Origin: Sphaerolaimus hirsutus
Lineage: Eukaryota; Nematoda; Chromadorea; Monhysterida; Sphaerolaimidae
Assembly: GCA_964036195.1 (NCBI GenBank)
Contig: OZ038458.1
Location: 19,171,832-19,235,831, forward strand
Length of the DNA stretch: 64,000 nt
Direction: 5' to 3'
Position 1 is the stretch's first letter; each line of letters begins with the position of its first letter. Shown piece by piece: positions 1 through 13,900 of this stretch. The position numbers and the translations under genes are program-made. The notes under the pieces were generated by a model. The model had not been told where the DNA came from and did no database searches. It saw only the letters and a list, made by a program, of their open reading frames with translations.

Positions 1-3000
1 ACGTGCGACACGTGCAGTCGGACGTTTGCGAATGCGGCCAGATTGGCTACGCACAAGAAGAAGGATGAGTGTGGAGATGTGTTTTCTACTAATCCGAGTG
101 GGTTGGGTTTTTTGATGTTGTTTGGTATTTAAGTATGTAACTTTTTGTGGAGGATACGGAATGAACAAATGGGAAATTGCACGATCGGTAAATTAGTAAC
201 ACTATGCATAAAAAAAAAATTTTCATTCCTAAATGGATCTACAACTTGCAGTGGGGGTTGAAATATCTTAGAAATGTTCGAAGAAGAGAATTCTCATGTT
301 TCACTCTTTTGAAAGCTGTCAATGACATGCCTCTTCCCACCCCTACAATGATTGACATATTTACATGCTGTGTTACACAGTTCTTCACGATGTGTATTTT
401 GAATTTTTAGGGTTAGATAGATAAAAACTCCAGCGGGTTTTCAAGGTGTAGAAGCATTTTTTTTTATTAAGTTCATTGGTTCAGGGCGTAAGAAGGAACT
501 ACACGACAGACTGCAAGAAATCAACCGTTATTACGAGTTCCACCCTATGAAATTAATCGCAATTTTTCTGATACTCGATATGCCGCTGCTCTCCATGATA
601 TGTCGACATTGGTCTGAGTATGCCGTTGAAGTTTCCAAAGTATGCCGATAATAACGTGAGAAAATACCTACAATACAACCACTGGTTAAGTACTGGACTA
701 GGACAGTTGATCACAAAATCATATTCACTGACATGCTGTTCTGATCCATTATTAGACCCATTTGACTGGTGCCTCACTTGCCAGATCGACACCTCTTCCA
801 ACAGAGGTGCGGTGTGTCCTGTGAGACAAATATGCATCAATAATTTTAGACAGCATTTTGCTTGTCTAAAATAATGTCTAAAATGTCTAAAATAGGTATA
901 TAACCACATAGTACAAAAATAGCTGAAAAGGGAATAAAACAAGTAATTTGGAAGGTTACCCCCAACCCCCATTCGAGACCCCTGTTTTACACACTCTACA
1001 ATTGGCACGTAGCCAAACCGATCCAAAACCCATTCCCAGGGGCGGGCCTGCTATGCTTCGGCTGCGGCGACGGGAAGCGCGTGCGCGGCAACCGCACAGA
1101 CTACGTGAACCACTGCGTCAAGATGCACGGCATCACCGCCACGGTTGAGACCAAAGAGTTCGATAACGAGGTCCAGTTTGAGAATTGGCGCCTCCAAGTG
1201 GAGGATGATGGAAATTTTCGGTTTTTGATTACTACGAATGTGGCTGATTGGGCCGATCCGGTTGTGAAGAGGTGAGTTTTTTTGTGTTATTTTTTAATTT
1301 TCATTTCTTGACTTTTTCTTATTTCTGCAGTTATCGATGCACTTATTCTGGACCTAACATTCCTAGTTGGAGGAGGCCCGGAGCACCGCCCAAAAACCCT
1401 GCAGTCTGTTAAATTTTTTAGTTATTGTGCTTGTGCGTTAAAATGTTGCGTTTATTCAAAATGACCACTTTGCACAGAGGCGGGAATACATTCTGGTGCC
1501 AAAAATGGGGACCGAGTGCCCGGCGTTTTTGCGCTGTAAAATCTACAAGAGTACTGGGTGGGTTTGGGTATTTGGCAAGCAAGTTTGGGGTTGCTCAATG
1601 GGTCCGTGTCATATTTTCATGTGATAACAACCTGAATACCTAAATTATCACTTAAAGATGTCACATGCGTGGAATTTTATCCCGGTATATCTATTTAAAT
1701 AAACACATAAATGACCCAAAGATTCTAAGACTACATTCCAAACATCATTTGCAATACGTTATCTCCCACAACTTCATATGAAATAAGCCCAAAAATATCT
1801 ACCCTCAAACCTACAGAAAGGTGTCCGCTCAATACTGCCTTTCACACGGCGGGCACAAATGCGACACCGTACTGAAAGAGCGTTTTGTCGCACCGCAAGT
1901 GGAACAGTACATTGCCGATTTGATGGACGCCGGCAGGTACACACCGTATGATGTCGATGGCATTGTCACTGCGGTTATTGGTCGGTTTTTTGGGGGCGGA
2001 GTTAGTTGGCTGGGCGAAATTACTGTACCGTACTTTACATTTACCATAAATTTACCGTACCGTACCGTAATTTACATTGCCGGTAAATGTGGAAAATTAC
2101 GGTACCGTACCCAGGGGTCTCCTAGGGGGGGGGCTGGGGGGGGGGCTGCCCCCCCCCCCCCAAATCGGCCAGCTATCTATCTATCCCGGAGGCCGCTCAG
2201 CTATCTATCTATCCCGAGGCAAAATTTTTGGCTACTACCCCAAAAGACCCCCCCCCAAATCGCTCAGCTATCTATCTATCTGGAGTGGTTTTTGAGAAAT
2301 TTTGCCCCAATTTTCGCTCAAAGTCACTAATGTTCGCACCATTTTATAGTTTTTCACTCTCAAAATCGTGCTTTCCGGCTATATACATGGTTATATACCT
2401 ATTTTTAGCCATTTTATACCTACTTTTGGCTACTTTTAACTGATTATTAGCGATTTTTTTCCCTTTATGCCTTCTTAACCTTGAAAAAGCCTATATATTG
2501 TGCCCCCGCCAGCCCCCCCCCAAGCCCCCCCCCCCAGCCCCCCCCCAGAAAAATTACCCAGCTATCTATCCCTCCGGAGGAGCGATTTGCTATCTATCCA
2601 GCCCCCGCGAGGGCCAAAATCCTGGAGACCCCTGACCGTACCGTTTACCGGTGTTTAGCGAAACCGTTGATATTATTGTTTAAAATACGTAGGTGGAAGA
2701 TAGACAAGTAAGCAAAAAATTGGATGAATAGGTGAAAAACAACGGAATTTTTCCCATAATTCTTCAATCAATTTAGTTGTATCATCGACATCACTGCCAT
2801 GTAGATTTTGACGGACTTCCATAAATATTTCAGCTGCAAAAGACAAACTAAGCGTCGCGGCAGAGCGGATAAATGCGCGAACGGCTAGAAATGTCATCGC
2901 CAAAGTCCAGAAACCCGAATGGAAAAAGCGCAGGCGGCCATTTTTCTTCGTGCGTTCACATTTTTTTTAAAATGTTTCCATTGGTTTCGAAAACGTGACA

Positions 3001-3614
3001 ATAAAATTCTCGCCACGTGCAACGCGATATTTGTTCACATTTGTCGATATTCTGTATGCAAAGGGACCCACACACACTAGTTTACCAACATAAAATGCTC
3101 GATCATTTTGGTAAATTGTTTTGACAAAACAGTACGAAACGCCATCCAACTCTGTACTGTGTTTCGTAATGTTTTGTCAAAACAGTTTACCAAAATGGTC
3201 GAGCCCGATATCCTGCATTCGATGCAGCGATTGTCGAAACTATTATTCGTCTACTTTTATATGTATTTATATTGTTATGAAGTCGCCATTTCTATGAAAA
3301 AGTGCCCAAATTAGGCACTTAAATACGAAACCCCATCTATCACAACTCTCCAACACGCACAGGGCCCGCTCTACCAAAACATGCTGGACGACGTGCCGGT
3401 GTCCGCGTCGCCCAGCGCGAGCGCGCCGCCCACCCAAGTGATCAGCTGCGCGACTGCACGACTGCAGGATAGCGTGCCGCCGCAACAACAACAGCAGCAG
3501 CAAATGGTGCAGCTGGGGCAGCAACAGCAGCAGCAGATGCAGCAGCAGGTGCACATGCAGATGCCCGTGCCCAATAGCGTGCTGCAGTCGGCCATGTCGC
3601 TGTATGGATGGTGA
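1..3614 (+). CDS. Zinc-finger protein with CARF-like domain (3' part, 7 exons)
   Basis: Probable DNA-binding nuclear protein; the 5' end lies outside the window. Exons read as <1-97, 1040-1271, 1331-1403, 1478-1557, 1817-1980, 2834-2949 and 3363-3614; all junction phases agree and total 338 codons including TGA. Visible parts in order: a C2HC finger (CDTC...H...C), a second finger (CFGC...HCVKMH), then a segment resembling the calcium-responsive transcription factor (CARF)-like domain of invertebrate proteins, with the Cys/His series YRC, CPAFLRC, QYCLSHGGHKC, and finally a glutamine-rich tail (CAG/CAA runs, about 3481-3570). The CARF link is from remembered family pattern, not alignment. The donor after base 1403 (GCA|GTCTGT) is weak and the exact end of exon 1 is a choice between two donors. 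Intron 1981-2833 carries a hAT MITE and intron 2950-3362 a hairpin repeat. Confidence 0.6.
2104..2642. mobile_element. hAT-type MITE with 8-bp TSD (copy 1)
   Basis: The element proper is 2112-2634 (523 bp), starting CAGGGGTCTC and ending GAGACCCCTG as an inverted repeat. It is flanked by a perfect 8-bp duplication ACCGTACC (2104-2111 and 2635-2642). The CAGGGG terminus and 8-bp duplication are typical of hAT transposons. The interior has C/G homopolymers and several AGCTATCTATCTATC blocks. There is no transposase. It sits inside an older hairpin repeat built of ACCGTACCGTAATTTAC units (about 2040-2111), in an intron of the CARF-like gene. A close relative is at 59227-59740. Confidence 0.9.
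3093..3202. repeat. Hairpin repeat (imperfect palindrome)
   Basis: The left arm GCTCGATCATTTTGGTAAA... is answered by a near-perfect reverse complement ending TTTACCAAAATGGTCGAGC; each arm is about 44 bp. It lies in the last intron of the CARF-like gene. It may be a MITE; no clear target duplication seen. Confidence 0.75.
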
Positions 3615-4976
3615 AGGGTTTTGAGTGGGACTTTTTTTGAGTTTTGGTTGTATTTTTTCTTTCGGCTGTTGTGAATCGATTTTCTTTTTTTCTTTTGTCG
3701 ATTATTGCGTCCTGATTAGTAGCCAGTTTTACAGTTACTTTCATTACCTAGTTTGTATTTATGTATGCTCCAGTAGTGACCTGACACTCGCAGTTATTCG
3801 TGTCTCGCGTTGGAAGCGTGCCAATGATAATTAAGGCATGTAATTTCATGCATGCATCAAAGCATGTGAGAATGTTCAAAAAATTATTGTTTGAATACGT
3901 TAGCGTAAAACGTTATATTTTTTCGTATTTGTTTGGCCAAATATCGTTGGCATGCTTCCAACCTGAACCTGTAGTGTTAAGTTCTGGAGTATACTTGCAC
4001 GCGTTTTTTTTACAAGATCGATATTCAAGGCTAGATAAATCATGTAATGCATAGGTTTGCGTTCACACATTACTTAAGTTCGTGTCTATATAAACTTATT
4101 TTTCGCTTTCCAAGTTCAGTCATTCCTAGTTCGCGGATGTTTCTTGTGCGTATTTTTGTGATGTTGTGCTACTGTAATTACCTATTTGCTGTGCTAATGA
4201 AGAATGTTAAAAAGATTACATTGTCATCCAAAATGCTCTGTATAACGTGAAATCACCGTGCGCCCTAAAACGCCACAGTACAATATAACTGGAAACAACA
4301 AACTAATTAGTTAGTGGAGAGAAAAAAATGACGACCAACCATTACTGCATTTACATCGTTGTGCCTACACATATAAGTTTTCATTTGGCCGTCTGCTAGC
4401 CGAAAACATAAATCGTATCTATTGGTAGAGTATCACGTCTGCCGAGTATAACTGGTTTTCTACCCAAATTTCCGAGATGATTTAAAACAAATCAGCTTTC
4501 AACCCATTTAAACTTACCGGAATGAATAGTTTACTTTAAAAGTTGACAGAACCGTATTCTGATAAACTCTATGCGTTCGAAGCTGTTTGCTGAGTATCTA
4601 TATTTTAAGTAAGTACGGTGGAGAGTTTAGGGCCATTTTGCCGAGGTGAAACATCAATTGAAAACTATAGAAGTCAATAATGTTTTTCTCTGATTTATAG
4701 TGACGTGAAAAGAATAGCGCTGAAATCCCGGCGTCTGATTAGACATTTTTTTAAATTTTAGATGCGTTTTTCTGACAAGCAGTGAAAGCTGCGTGAATGA
4801 CTGTAACAGTGACTGTCACAATTTTTTTTTTTTTTGGGGGGGGGGAGCCGAACCCCCTAGGGCCAGTGCCGCGAGAGGCAAAGTAAAATCATTTCACTTT
4901 GCCTCTATTGGAACCGGCACCTGATACAACCCTTTTACCATCACCACCCCCTCACATCCCACCCAGAAAGTCCAAC
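3615..4976. other. Intergenic spacer, CARF-like gene to INTS13
   Basis: No coding exon found. It contains a T11/G10 homopolymer junction near 4822-4845 and a short hairpin at 4874-4905 (GAGGCAAAGT paired with ACTTTGCCTC) about 70 bp upstream of the INTS13 start codon. It should include the 3' UTR of the first gene and the promoter and 5' UTR of INTS13; no promoter motif can be named with confidence. Confidence 0.5.
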
Positions 4977-7900
4977 ATGTCGTCCACCAGCCTGCCCCCG
5001 CTCGGCCCGTTCGCGCCGTGCCACAAAACCGTCGTGGTATTGGATCACGGCCCAGCGTTCAGTGCCCCATGCGGCGGCACCGACGCGCATCAATTGTTGC
5101 AGAGTAATCGGGCTAGGAAGTCTAAGAAGACATTTGTGTGCGAGAAAAGTTTGTGGACCGCCTGTGTGGAGGCTACTGTGGAGTATAATAGGTGGGTGTG
5201 GGTGTGGAGGCTTTTTGGTTACTGGTGCAATTCAGGGTTTGCTGCTGTAGGTTGGAATTCGTCTTATGTATTTGTTATCGGGGTCTAATTTTTAAATGTA
5301 GTTTTGTTGTGCCAATCCCAGTTTTCGACCGTGGTTTTTGGATTTCTGTTGATTCTCCCGTCAACAATTTGATCTATCGTTTCAATTTTAGTATATGTCC
5401 ACGAAGGACAATGTTAGTATATGCTTTTTTACTTTGTTATAGTATTCTGCAACTATGGGGCCAGACGCTGGATGTTAACCAAATTTAACTTAATTCAACT
5501 TTCCTATCTGATAGAGCAGAGTAAATTTTACATCATGATTCATGACACTTTATTTACTTTGTTTCTGTAAGTCTGACGCTTTAAATATTTTTTTGTGTTA
5601 TTTGACATTGACACGAATTTGCGATGTCAACTAGCATATGGGCCCTATTTACCACTTTATGCGAGTTTAATCAGTATCCAAATCTCACTGCACCAGAGTC
5701 GTCTACGATCTGTTCTCGTTCACACATCGCCAGCGGTATGTGCGCTTTATTCTGAGCGACGCGGTGGCGCGCTACCTCACGCCCGGCAACACCTGGTTGA
5801 ATTTCCCACCCGACAGTGTCAGTTTTCAACTTGAGCTCTGTTCGGTTGTTTAGTGTGATCACAACTGTGAATAGGCGTGTGATCACAACTGTGAATATGC
5901 GTGAAAGATCTCTTTCTGTACCGGTTGTCGATAAATGACAATTTACGGTAAAGTATACGAACTGCCCGAACAACAGTCTTACGTATCTCAGCTGAATAAG
6001 AACGAGACAAATTTTCGATTACGTAAAATTTTTCTCCATTTGTGTGGTCTACCATTTCCACGCGGCTTTCAGATAAAAATATATGAAATTTTAGTGAGTG
6101 AGTGAAAAATAGGGCAAAAAAATCTAAAAAATGTTGTCGAACATGCATAAGTAGCTGGCTCATTTGGTGGGGGGGGGCAACCTCCCAACTCCTCATTGCC
6201 GACGACGTGTTTCAGTGATCCCCGACAGTGAGAAAATCTCAATTTAAAATCTAAAATAATTTTTTTTAAATCATCACCCACCCTTCACAGCTACTAGAGC
6301 ACCTTGGCGACGCTGGTGGGCCTGATGTGCAGGCCGACGAAGATTCATGTTCCATTCTGCAGGGCATTTCGATGGCTGTTGAAGGGTTGACTGAAGCTAC
6401 AGATGCGCAGCGCATGCGCAGGTGACTTTTATGGGGAGGTTTTGAGTTTGGAATAGGTTTCTGGAGGTTGCTATTGGATGTGAAAAATTATCGATACTCA
6501 ATGTTCGAGATGATACATTATCAATCGGTTATTGAATTTTTATGCTGATAGCTTCTGACGTTCGAAATCGGTACATGTGCAATAGACCCTGCGTGTCCAG
6601 TCTTGCTAATTATATACCGCAAATCCTCGAATAAGACCCCAGGGGGGTTATTTTTCATCAGAGTTTTTGAGGTAGGAGTTATTCAAGGGGGAGTGATTTT
6701 TTCCTCACCCAGTCCACACGGGTATTATTCGAGGATTTGGGTATATTTTTTAATTACCGTAGTGAGTTCCCATTTGCCGTAAACTTGAAGGTATTGTAAG
6801 ATTATAAAATTCGCTTTCATTATCACGCCGCCCGCACCCATCCAGGCGTCAGCTACAATCCGCCGCCAAAACGGACGGCGTTCGCGGCGGCGCGGCGGCA
6901 CGAGGCGCCCACCTGCGCAACTGCGGCCGCATCGTGGTGTTCACGCGGCTCGGCGACGGGGAGAGGTCCATGGCTGAGATTGAAAAACACCTGGCCGAAC
7001 AGATTGATAGCAGAAATAACTTGGTTAAGAGTCTCGATGTGGATCTGTACATGCCTTTGGATGAGGTGCGGATTTTGGTTGTTGAAAGCTATATAAGCAT
7101 TCGCTTCTTCAATGTTCTGTGTTATTGGTGTATTGGTATCCTCTGAGCTGATTTCTTTGACTCTGCCTGCTCAAATTTTAAGCGCGTTGTTTGTGTGTGC
7201 TGTCGCGGGAAAATTGTTCTTATACGGCTCACAATTGTCACCCCTTTGCTGCCCTCCACCCAGTGTTATCTGTGCCCCCCTTCGACACTCCTGAACCCCC
7301 TCAACTACACTCACCCTCCATTGGGGTTCAAACGGGATCCCGACAATTTCTGGGATACAGCGGCCCTGATCCCGGTCCCGATCCCGAAGTTTGAAAATCC
7401 CGGCCCGATCTGGAAAAACTTCCCCAATCGAATTGCGACCCCGGAAAATTGAGAGCAAAAGATATGACTTTGGCCAGAGGCCCGATCCCGATCACGTGAC
7501 CCTGATCTCGAAGGGTCAGACTCTCTGTGCATTTTTACCCGCTGTGCATGGTTACCCGGCGTGCATTTTTCGCTTCCCTGTGTGCATTGTTGCCCGGTGT
7601 GCATGGAGGGGCGGGCGCCATGCACACCGGGCAGCGAAAAATGCACGCCGGGTAACCATGCACAGCGGGTAAAAATGCACAGCGGCACAGGCTCATCTCG
7701 AACATGATCTCGAAACCTGAAAAACCAATCCCGTTTCCGTGACCCCAATCCCGATTCCAAAAATTCAAAATACCAATGCCGATTCGGAAAAGTCAATCCC
7801 GTTTACAAACTCGCCCTTCATCCATCACAAAGGTCGAGTTGTGCGTAGTCGACGTGGTGCCCATGAGCGACGCGACAGCCGCGCCTACTTCCGATGATGA

Positions 7901-10900
7901 ACGCGGCAGGCGATATCGGCCGTCGGGTCGCGTGGCTGCGGAATTGCGTCGGGTTTCTGCCGCCGGGCAGCGACTGTTTTCCGTGGCGCATGACATGTTG
8001 CTGGCGCACTATGGGCTCGCCAGCACGCTCGTTGCTGGCATTCCTATGCGGGTATGTTGGGAGGGGGGTTGGCGCGGTTTCGTTGCCTAATTTGTGGTTG
8101 TGGCGCTGTATAGGGTGGCAGAATTTACGCATGGTGGTGCCCGGTGTGCATGGGGGTCCGGCGTGCATGGAGGGGCGGCCGCCATGCACACCGGGCAACC
8201 ATGCACACCGGGCAGCGAAAAATGCACGCCGGGTAACCATGCACAGCGGGTAAAAATGCACAGAGGCACAGGCTCGCCTCCATCAACCCCCCCCCCCCCC
8301 CCCCCAGGAAGAAACGACCAGCGGTCAATCGGTGAACTACGACGTGGAGTTGCTGCACGACCGCGCGGCGCAAGACGACCTGGTGCGGTCGCTCGCCTGC
8401 CGCACCGGCGTGCCCGCCGCGGTCGCCACCAAGCCGGACGCGAACTGCACGTACAATTCCATCACGCTGCACTGGGTCGCGCCCAGCTCTAAGTGAGGTG
8501 TTTTAGAGGGTTTTGAGTGGGAGGGATGCTGTTAGTGAACTGACAACGATTTACTTGTGATATGTATGTACATGTGACCGTTTATTCACCATGACCATGT
8601 TTCTAAATTACTCCTTACCAATTTTTTTTGGAGTTCTGGCAATATCACACTTCAACATCGACATTCGATATCTTTCAAAACAACAATATTTAATACTTTA
8701 AAAAGTTTGGCATCGATATTTCATATGAAAGTTCCCGGAATTCTATACATCATCAGAACCCTTCGCGAACTAACATTCTTCGAGTTGACTTCTCAGTTGA
8801 CATCGGGTGCACTTATCCGCAGGCAATCCGACGCCGAGTTGACGGCGCCCAGCACCCTGGCGCTGGCGGCGCACCGGGTCACGCCCGCCGCAGTTACAAG
8901 CAGACCCTCCATGTGTCTCATGTCCTTTGTGCTGAATGGAAGGACTGTGCAGTTGGATGTTAGTGCAGGGTGATTTTGATCGTGACAATGGCCCCACACA
9001 CGCTAGTTGACATCGACACCAAAAGTCAACTGGTTCCGTTCCCAATTCAAAGCTTGCGTTTGAAAGGGGGGTTGTGCTTCTATCCTTTCAGTTCATTATG
9101 AAATGCACAATTTAAAAAAAATTTTAAAAATTTTTCAAAGTATACACAATGTATGTTTACATTACACGCAACTTTTTCTTTTGTCATTTGAACGTCATTC
9201 ATCTGCTCATCGGCAAGCTTTGAATTGGGATCGGCACCAGTTGACATTTGCTGTCGATGTCAACTAGCGTGTGCGGGCCCAATCTATAAAAGGATAGAGT
9301 TGAAATTGGGGGTGATTGCATAAATCACATGTGGAAGATGGATAGATGATGCACTCATGTGGGGGGGGGGCGGGTTACCCCTGGTTAGTGGTGAGTCTAA
9401 CGGTGGCGTTTTTTGGAGGTTGAAAAGTATACTCGGCTGACAGCACACCTAGTATGAAAACCTACCATAATTTAATGAATAAAATCTTGTGATAAATTTC
9501 CTAATTAATTATTCCATAGTAAAAACGAAATATTATGATAAAAAATTGTATAATTTCTGGTTCATAATTCAGATGAGTTATGGTAGGTTTTCATACTAAG
9601 TGTGATGTCCGCCGCATATACTTTATGTCATCTGAGGACAGGATACATGGCAACATTAACCACTTAGCTAATAACGAACTAAATATTCCTGCACACCACC
9701 CCGACTTAATCACACTCACACATCAGATTTTTATATTTTTACAACAGGTGCCGCCTGGCGCGCGGTCACACATGGCGGCTGCTGAGAATGTCACTGGCAA
9801 ACTGATTAGTCATTTATTGGCTGCTCACGGCGGTGTTGCTTACATCCACGCTCTCCCAATTGCTAGGGGTTTGTTTTTTGGTGTCGTGCAGTGGAAGTAT
9901 TTACGATTTTTGTTGAGTTTAGAGCTTTGACAAATCGCTTGTGTAATGACGGAATGGGTAAATATTCACGCTGCGAAACCGCAACACCATTGGCGTCCGG
10001 TACCGTTCTGTGCTGTCCATTTTGAATGCACGATAGTTTTTTTTCTGGCGCTCCCTGTCCCTGATTGACCCTACACACCAGTTGACAACGACATCAAATG
10101 TCAATCATTTCCTATCCCGATTCAAAGCTTGCTGACGAGTAACACAATTTGTATAGACAAATACTTCATGCCGTCCTTATATTTACATTGCAAATACCGC
10201 AATTTTTTTTCAACACTACAGCTTCACTTGCAACATCAAGATGCAACACTTTGCATTCCAACGTCATTTGTCGGCTCGTCAGCAAGCTTTTTATTGGGAT
10301 TGGAACCAGTTGACATTTGGTATCGCTGTCAACTAGTGTGTGTAGTGCCATTGCCGCATACCATTATTATTTTCACCCCCCCCCCCAATACTACAGCATC
10401 AGCGGTGGACGAGCCGCCGGCGATCTCCGACGGGGCGGGCGGGCGCGTGTTCGACTACCGCATGCAGCACTTCGCCCAGCTCATGTGCCAGGCGACGCTG
10501 GTGCACCAGATGGACGCCACCCCGGCCATGGGTACAATGGTGGACGCGGACACGGTCGCCAGTGTGCCCAATGCGGTCGCGCTGGCCAATTTGCGAACGT
10601 GTACTGAGAAGTGGCCCATGACTAGTACGGAGACTATTGTGCATAATTTGACTGTGTGTTTGGGGGGTGGAATTTTTGGGCGTGAGATGAATATGCATAG
10701 TTGGTATTTGTCCAACTACATGGTCGGGCTGAAAAGTCCCCGGGCAGTGCTCGCCATTCGCGCTAGGGGTAAGCTACGGTCATAAAATTTCAACACGTTT
10801 ATATATCAGGTGTTTTGAGTTTTCACCCAAAATTTCAACCCTCTAGCTCAACCCACTGCGGAACTGTGGGGGTTAAAATTTTGGTCATTTTGTACTGATG

Positions 10901-13900
10901 TACAAATGGTGCTCTAGCTCAACGCTGCTTTAAGTTGTGATTATGAAACTTTGGCTAGTGTAAGGCACCAGTGTTCACAATGTGCTGATAGTATTCAACA
11001 CTTTCATCAACATCATTGCTATTAAGGTAAAATTAATATGCAGATCAGGGTGATGTGCAAGAAACGTGGGAACTGTGGTGGTTGTTTTTGGTGATCATCT
11101 GAGATCATGTTGTATTGCAGTGATTTTAATGTTGTTTTGTAATGTGCAGTAAATGAATTACGTGGAAAAAATTGCCCTATGTTTCATTACTAATGTGTAG
11201 TGGACATTACTTGTGTTCAACAGCAGTGAGTAGACTCCAAGGGGGGCTATTTTGAGAAGGAGAGGCAGAATGATGGATTTGGTTGTGAGAGAGAGTAGTG
11301 ACAGTAATGACAATATGGACTAGGCTTATGATATCATAGCTAATGTTGGTTAGTGTTGGCACATTGCCAACACTGGTGGCTCACACTAGCCAAAGTATCA
11401 TGATCACGACTTAAAGCAGCGTTGAGCTAGAGCACCATTTGTACATCAGTACAAAATGACCGAAATTGTAACCTCCACAGTTCCTCAGTGGGTTGAGCTA
11501 GAGGGCTGAAATTTTGGGTGATAACTCAAAACACCTGATATATCAACGTGTTGAAATTTTATGACCGTAGCTTACCCCTAGCGCGAATGGCGAGCACTGC
11601 CCGGGGACTTTTCAGCCCGACCATGTAGATAGATGTTCAGTGGGCTGAGTTAGTAAAACTGTATAAAATACTACTGCCGTGCATTTCAGCCCTGAGTCAG
11701 CGAGTGCTGAGTAAACTTCCACATTTTAATTTTCAAAGTTAAATAATCAATTCGAATCTATCCATACATTGCTACATACATATCCCTCTCACAACACCCA
11801 AAACCACTTTAAAATCCTCCAGCGTTTCGAGCCGGTGCTAGACTTCATGTGCAAGTCGACTCTGAACGACGAGAACGTGTCCGGCTTGAACCAGGCCCTG
11901 TCCGCCTTGCTCAACGAGCATTTGAAGGGCGAACCGCTTGCCAACGCCGGGCAGTTGGGGTCCAGATTGAAGGGCTTGAAACGGTTGGTTGGGTGGATTG
12001 AGTGCCGATTGGTAGGGCACTTTTTGAGGGCTCAAGATTGGGCATTTAACTTGGATTTTGCCATATTTTGTGACATATGGAAATCTTTAGTTACGAATGC
12101 ATGTTAAACAAAACTAATTATAACTGAAAAACATACCCGAAAACGGAGGTAACTTCATTGCAAGCTAACTATTTATTTAATTGCGGTCTGTTTCTTGCTC
12201 GAACTTTCTTATCTATATTTTTAAGCACTGAATTTGTTTTGATCTTTCAATCCGACTGATTTCAGTTCTTGGTGCACTGAGATCGCGACTATGGTAATTG
12301 AGAATGACTATAGAAAATATCTCCCTTTCAGTCGTTTTCCCCGGCAAATTTGAGGCACAATCATGATTCAAAAATTTTATTTTAGCTGTTGCTTACTGGT
12401 AAATTTACTGTACTGTTAACTGTGTCACAAAAACCTACCGTTTCCCAAATTTGTGACATAAACCCTCGCAAAAAATGCAAAAATAAAACCTTCATTTTTA
12501 CCCTTTTTACTTTCCCAGCGACGAGCAATGGCGTCAGGCTTTAAACGAACTGGAAACGTGCATGCGCCCCATGGCGGGCAAGTCTGAACAGCACTGCCGC
12601 GTTTATAACGCTCTCAGGGAACACCTCAGGCGGCCGCCTGTCGCCAGGGCTGATTTGATGAGGTAGGCGTGAAAAAATTGGTGATTTTTGGAAAATATAC
12701 CTAATTGAATGTTATCTCAAAAATAATATTGAATTAAATCTCGCAAGAAAGAAAAAAACGCAGAGAATGTATTGTTGCACGCCCGGGGGTGAACAAAGGG
12801 GGTTGCCTTCCCACCGGCGTGCAGAAATACGTGCGAAGAATCGTTCAAAGCGGACCAGCGATGTGACCCTCAACTGGCAAGTGTTGAGTTCACGGGGCTG
12901 GGGCGTTCGGATGGAATGTGAGGAACGTTCGTGAATGTGATGCAGCGTTATTTCTTGGGGACCGTCGCCGAGCGACAAGTATCAAAATAAATCAATCTCA
13001 ATTCATGGAAGTGCGCGGGCACGGAAATGAAATGAGAGAAAATCAAAAGAACACAACTGAAAAGTACCCATTCGGCTTGCCTACTCGATATCTGTTGAAA
13101 CGTCAAAATTGCGGGTTAGAACAGGCGGTGCATGCAATGCACCGCAACACGAAACATCACGTAAACTCGCCCTTGCACCTGGGCGACACCCCCCCCCATG
13201 CCGCGTGGCGGGGGCACCAAAAAAACAAATCGATCGGAATCGAACCCGTGCCTTAGCATACCCGTAAAAATAGAAAATACCCGTTAGAATGTAAAAAATA
13301 CCCGTTAGAATGAAAGTCTAAAGGCAGTGATAAATAAATAAATAAATAAATAAATAAGTAGGGATAAGTATAAAAAGTTTCTAAACAAAATCGGCCGAAA
13401 ATCCGTATATTAGTCTGGTTTTTTTATAAATAAGTATCCAAAGAAAAATCGTTCTATGCAGAAAAAACCGCGAAAACATTTTACACGTTTTACCAAATTT
13501 TCATCGAAAAAATACACCCGCTACATTTCCGCTTACAACCCGTCTGTGACCTCAAAAAAAACTGCCCTTTACTTCTTCTTGCCGAGGCGCGGTTTTTTGA
13601 AACTAGTTGTCGGGACGTCGGCCTGCTCCTCGTCGGAGCTGTCGCCCAGCGGTGTGGGCGCGCGCGGCTGTGACTTGCGGCTGGTGCTCGGCTGAAGTGG
13701 CGATAACAGTGGGGGCAGCCGAGTGAACGGGAAAAAAGGCATGTTCCCGTTCCGCCCTACCGGTGGACTGGCGGGCATCAGGTCGTCCCCGCTCAGGTAC
13801 GGCGATGTGCTGCCGTAATCCAGCTCTGGTTCGGGTGTCACTTTCGGTTCCGGTGCCGCCACCGGTTCCGGTGTCGGTGCTGGCGTTGGCTGCTGCGGGG

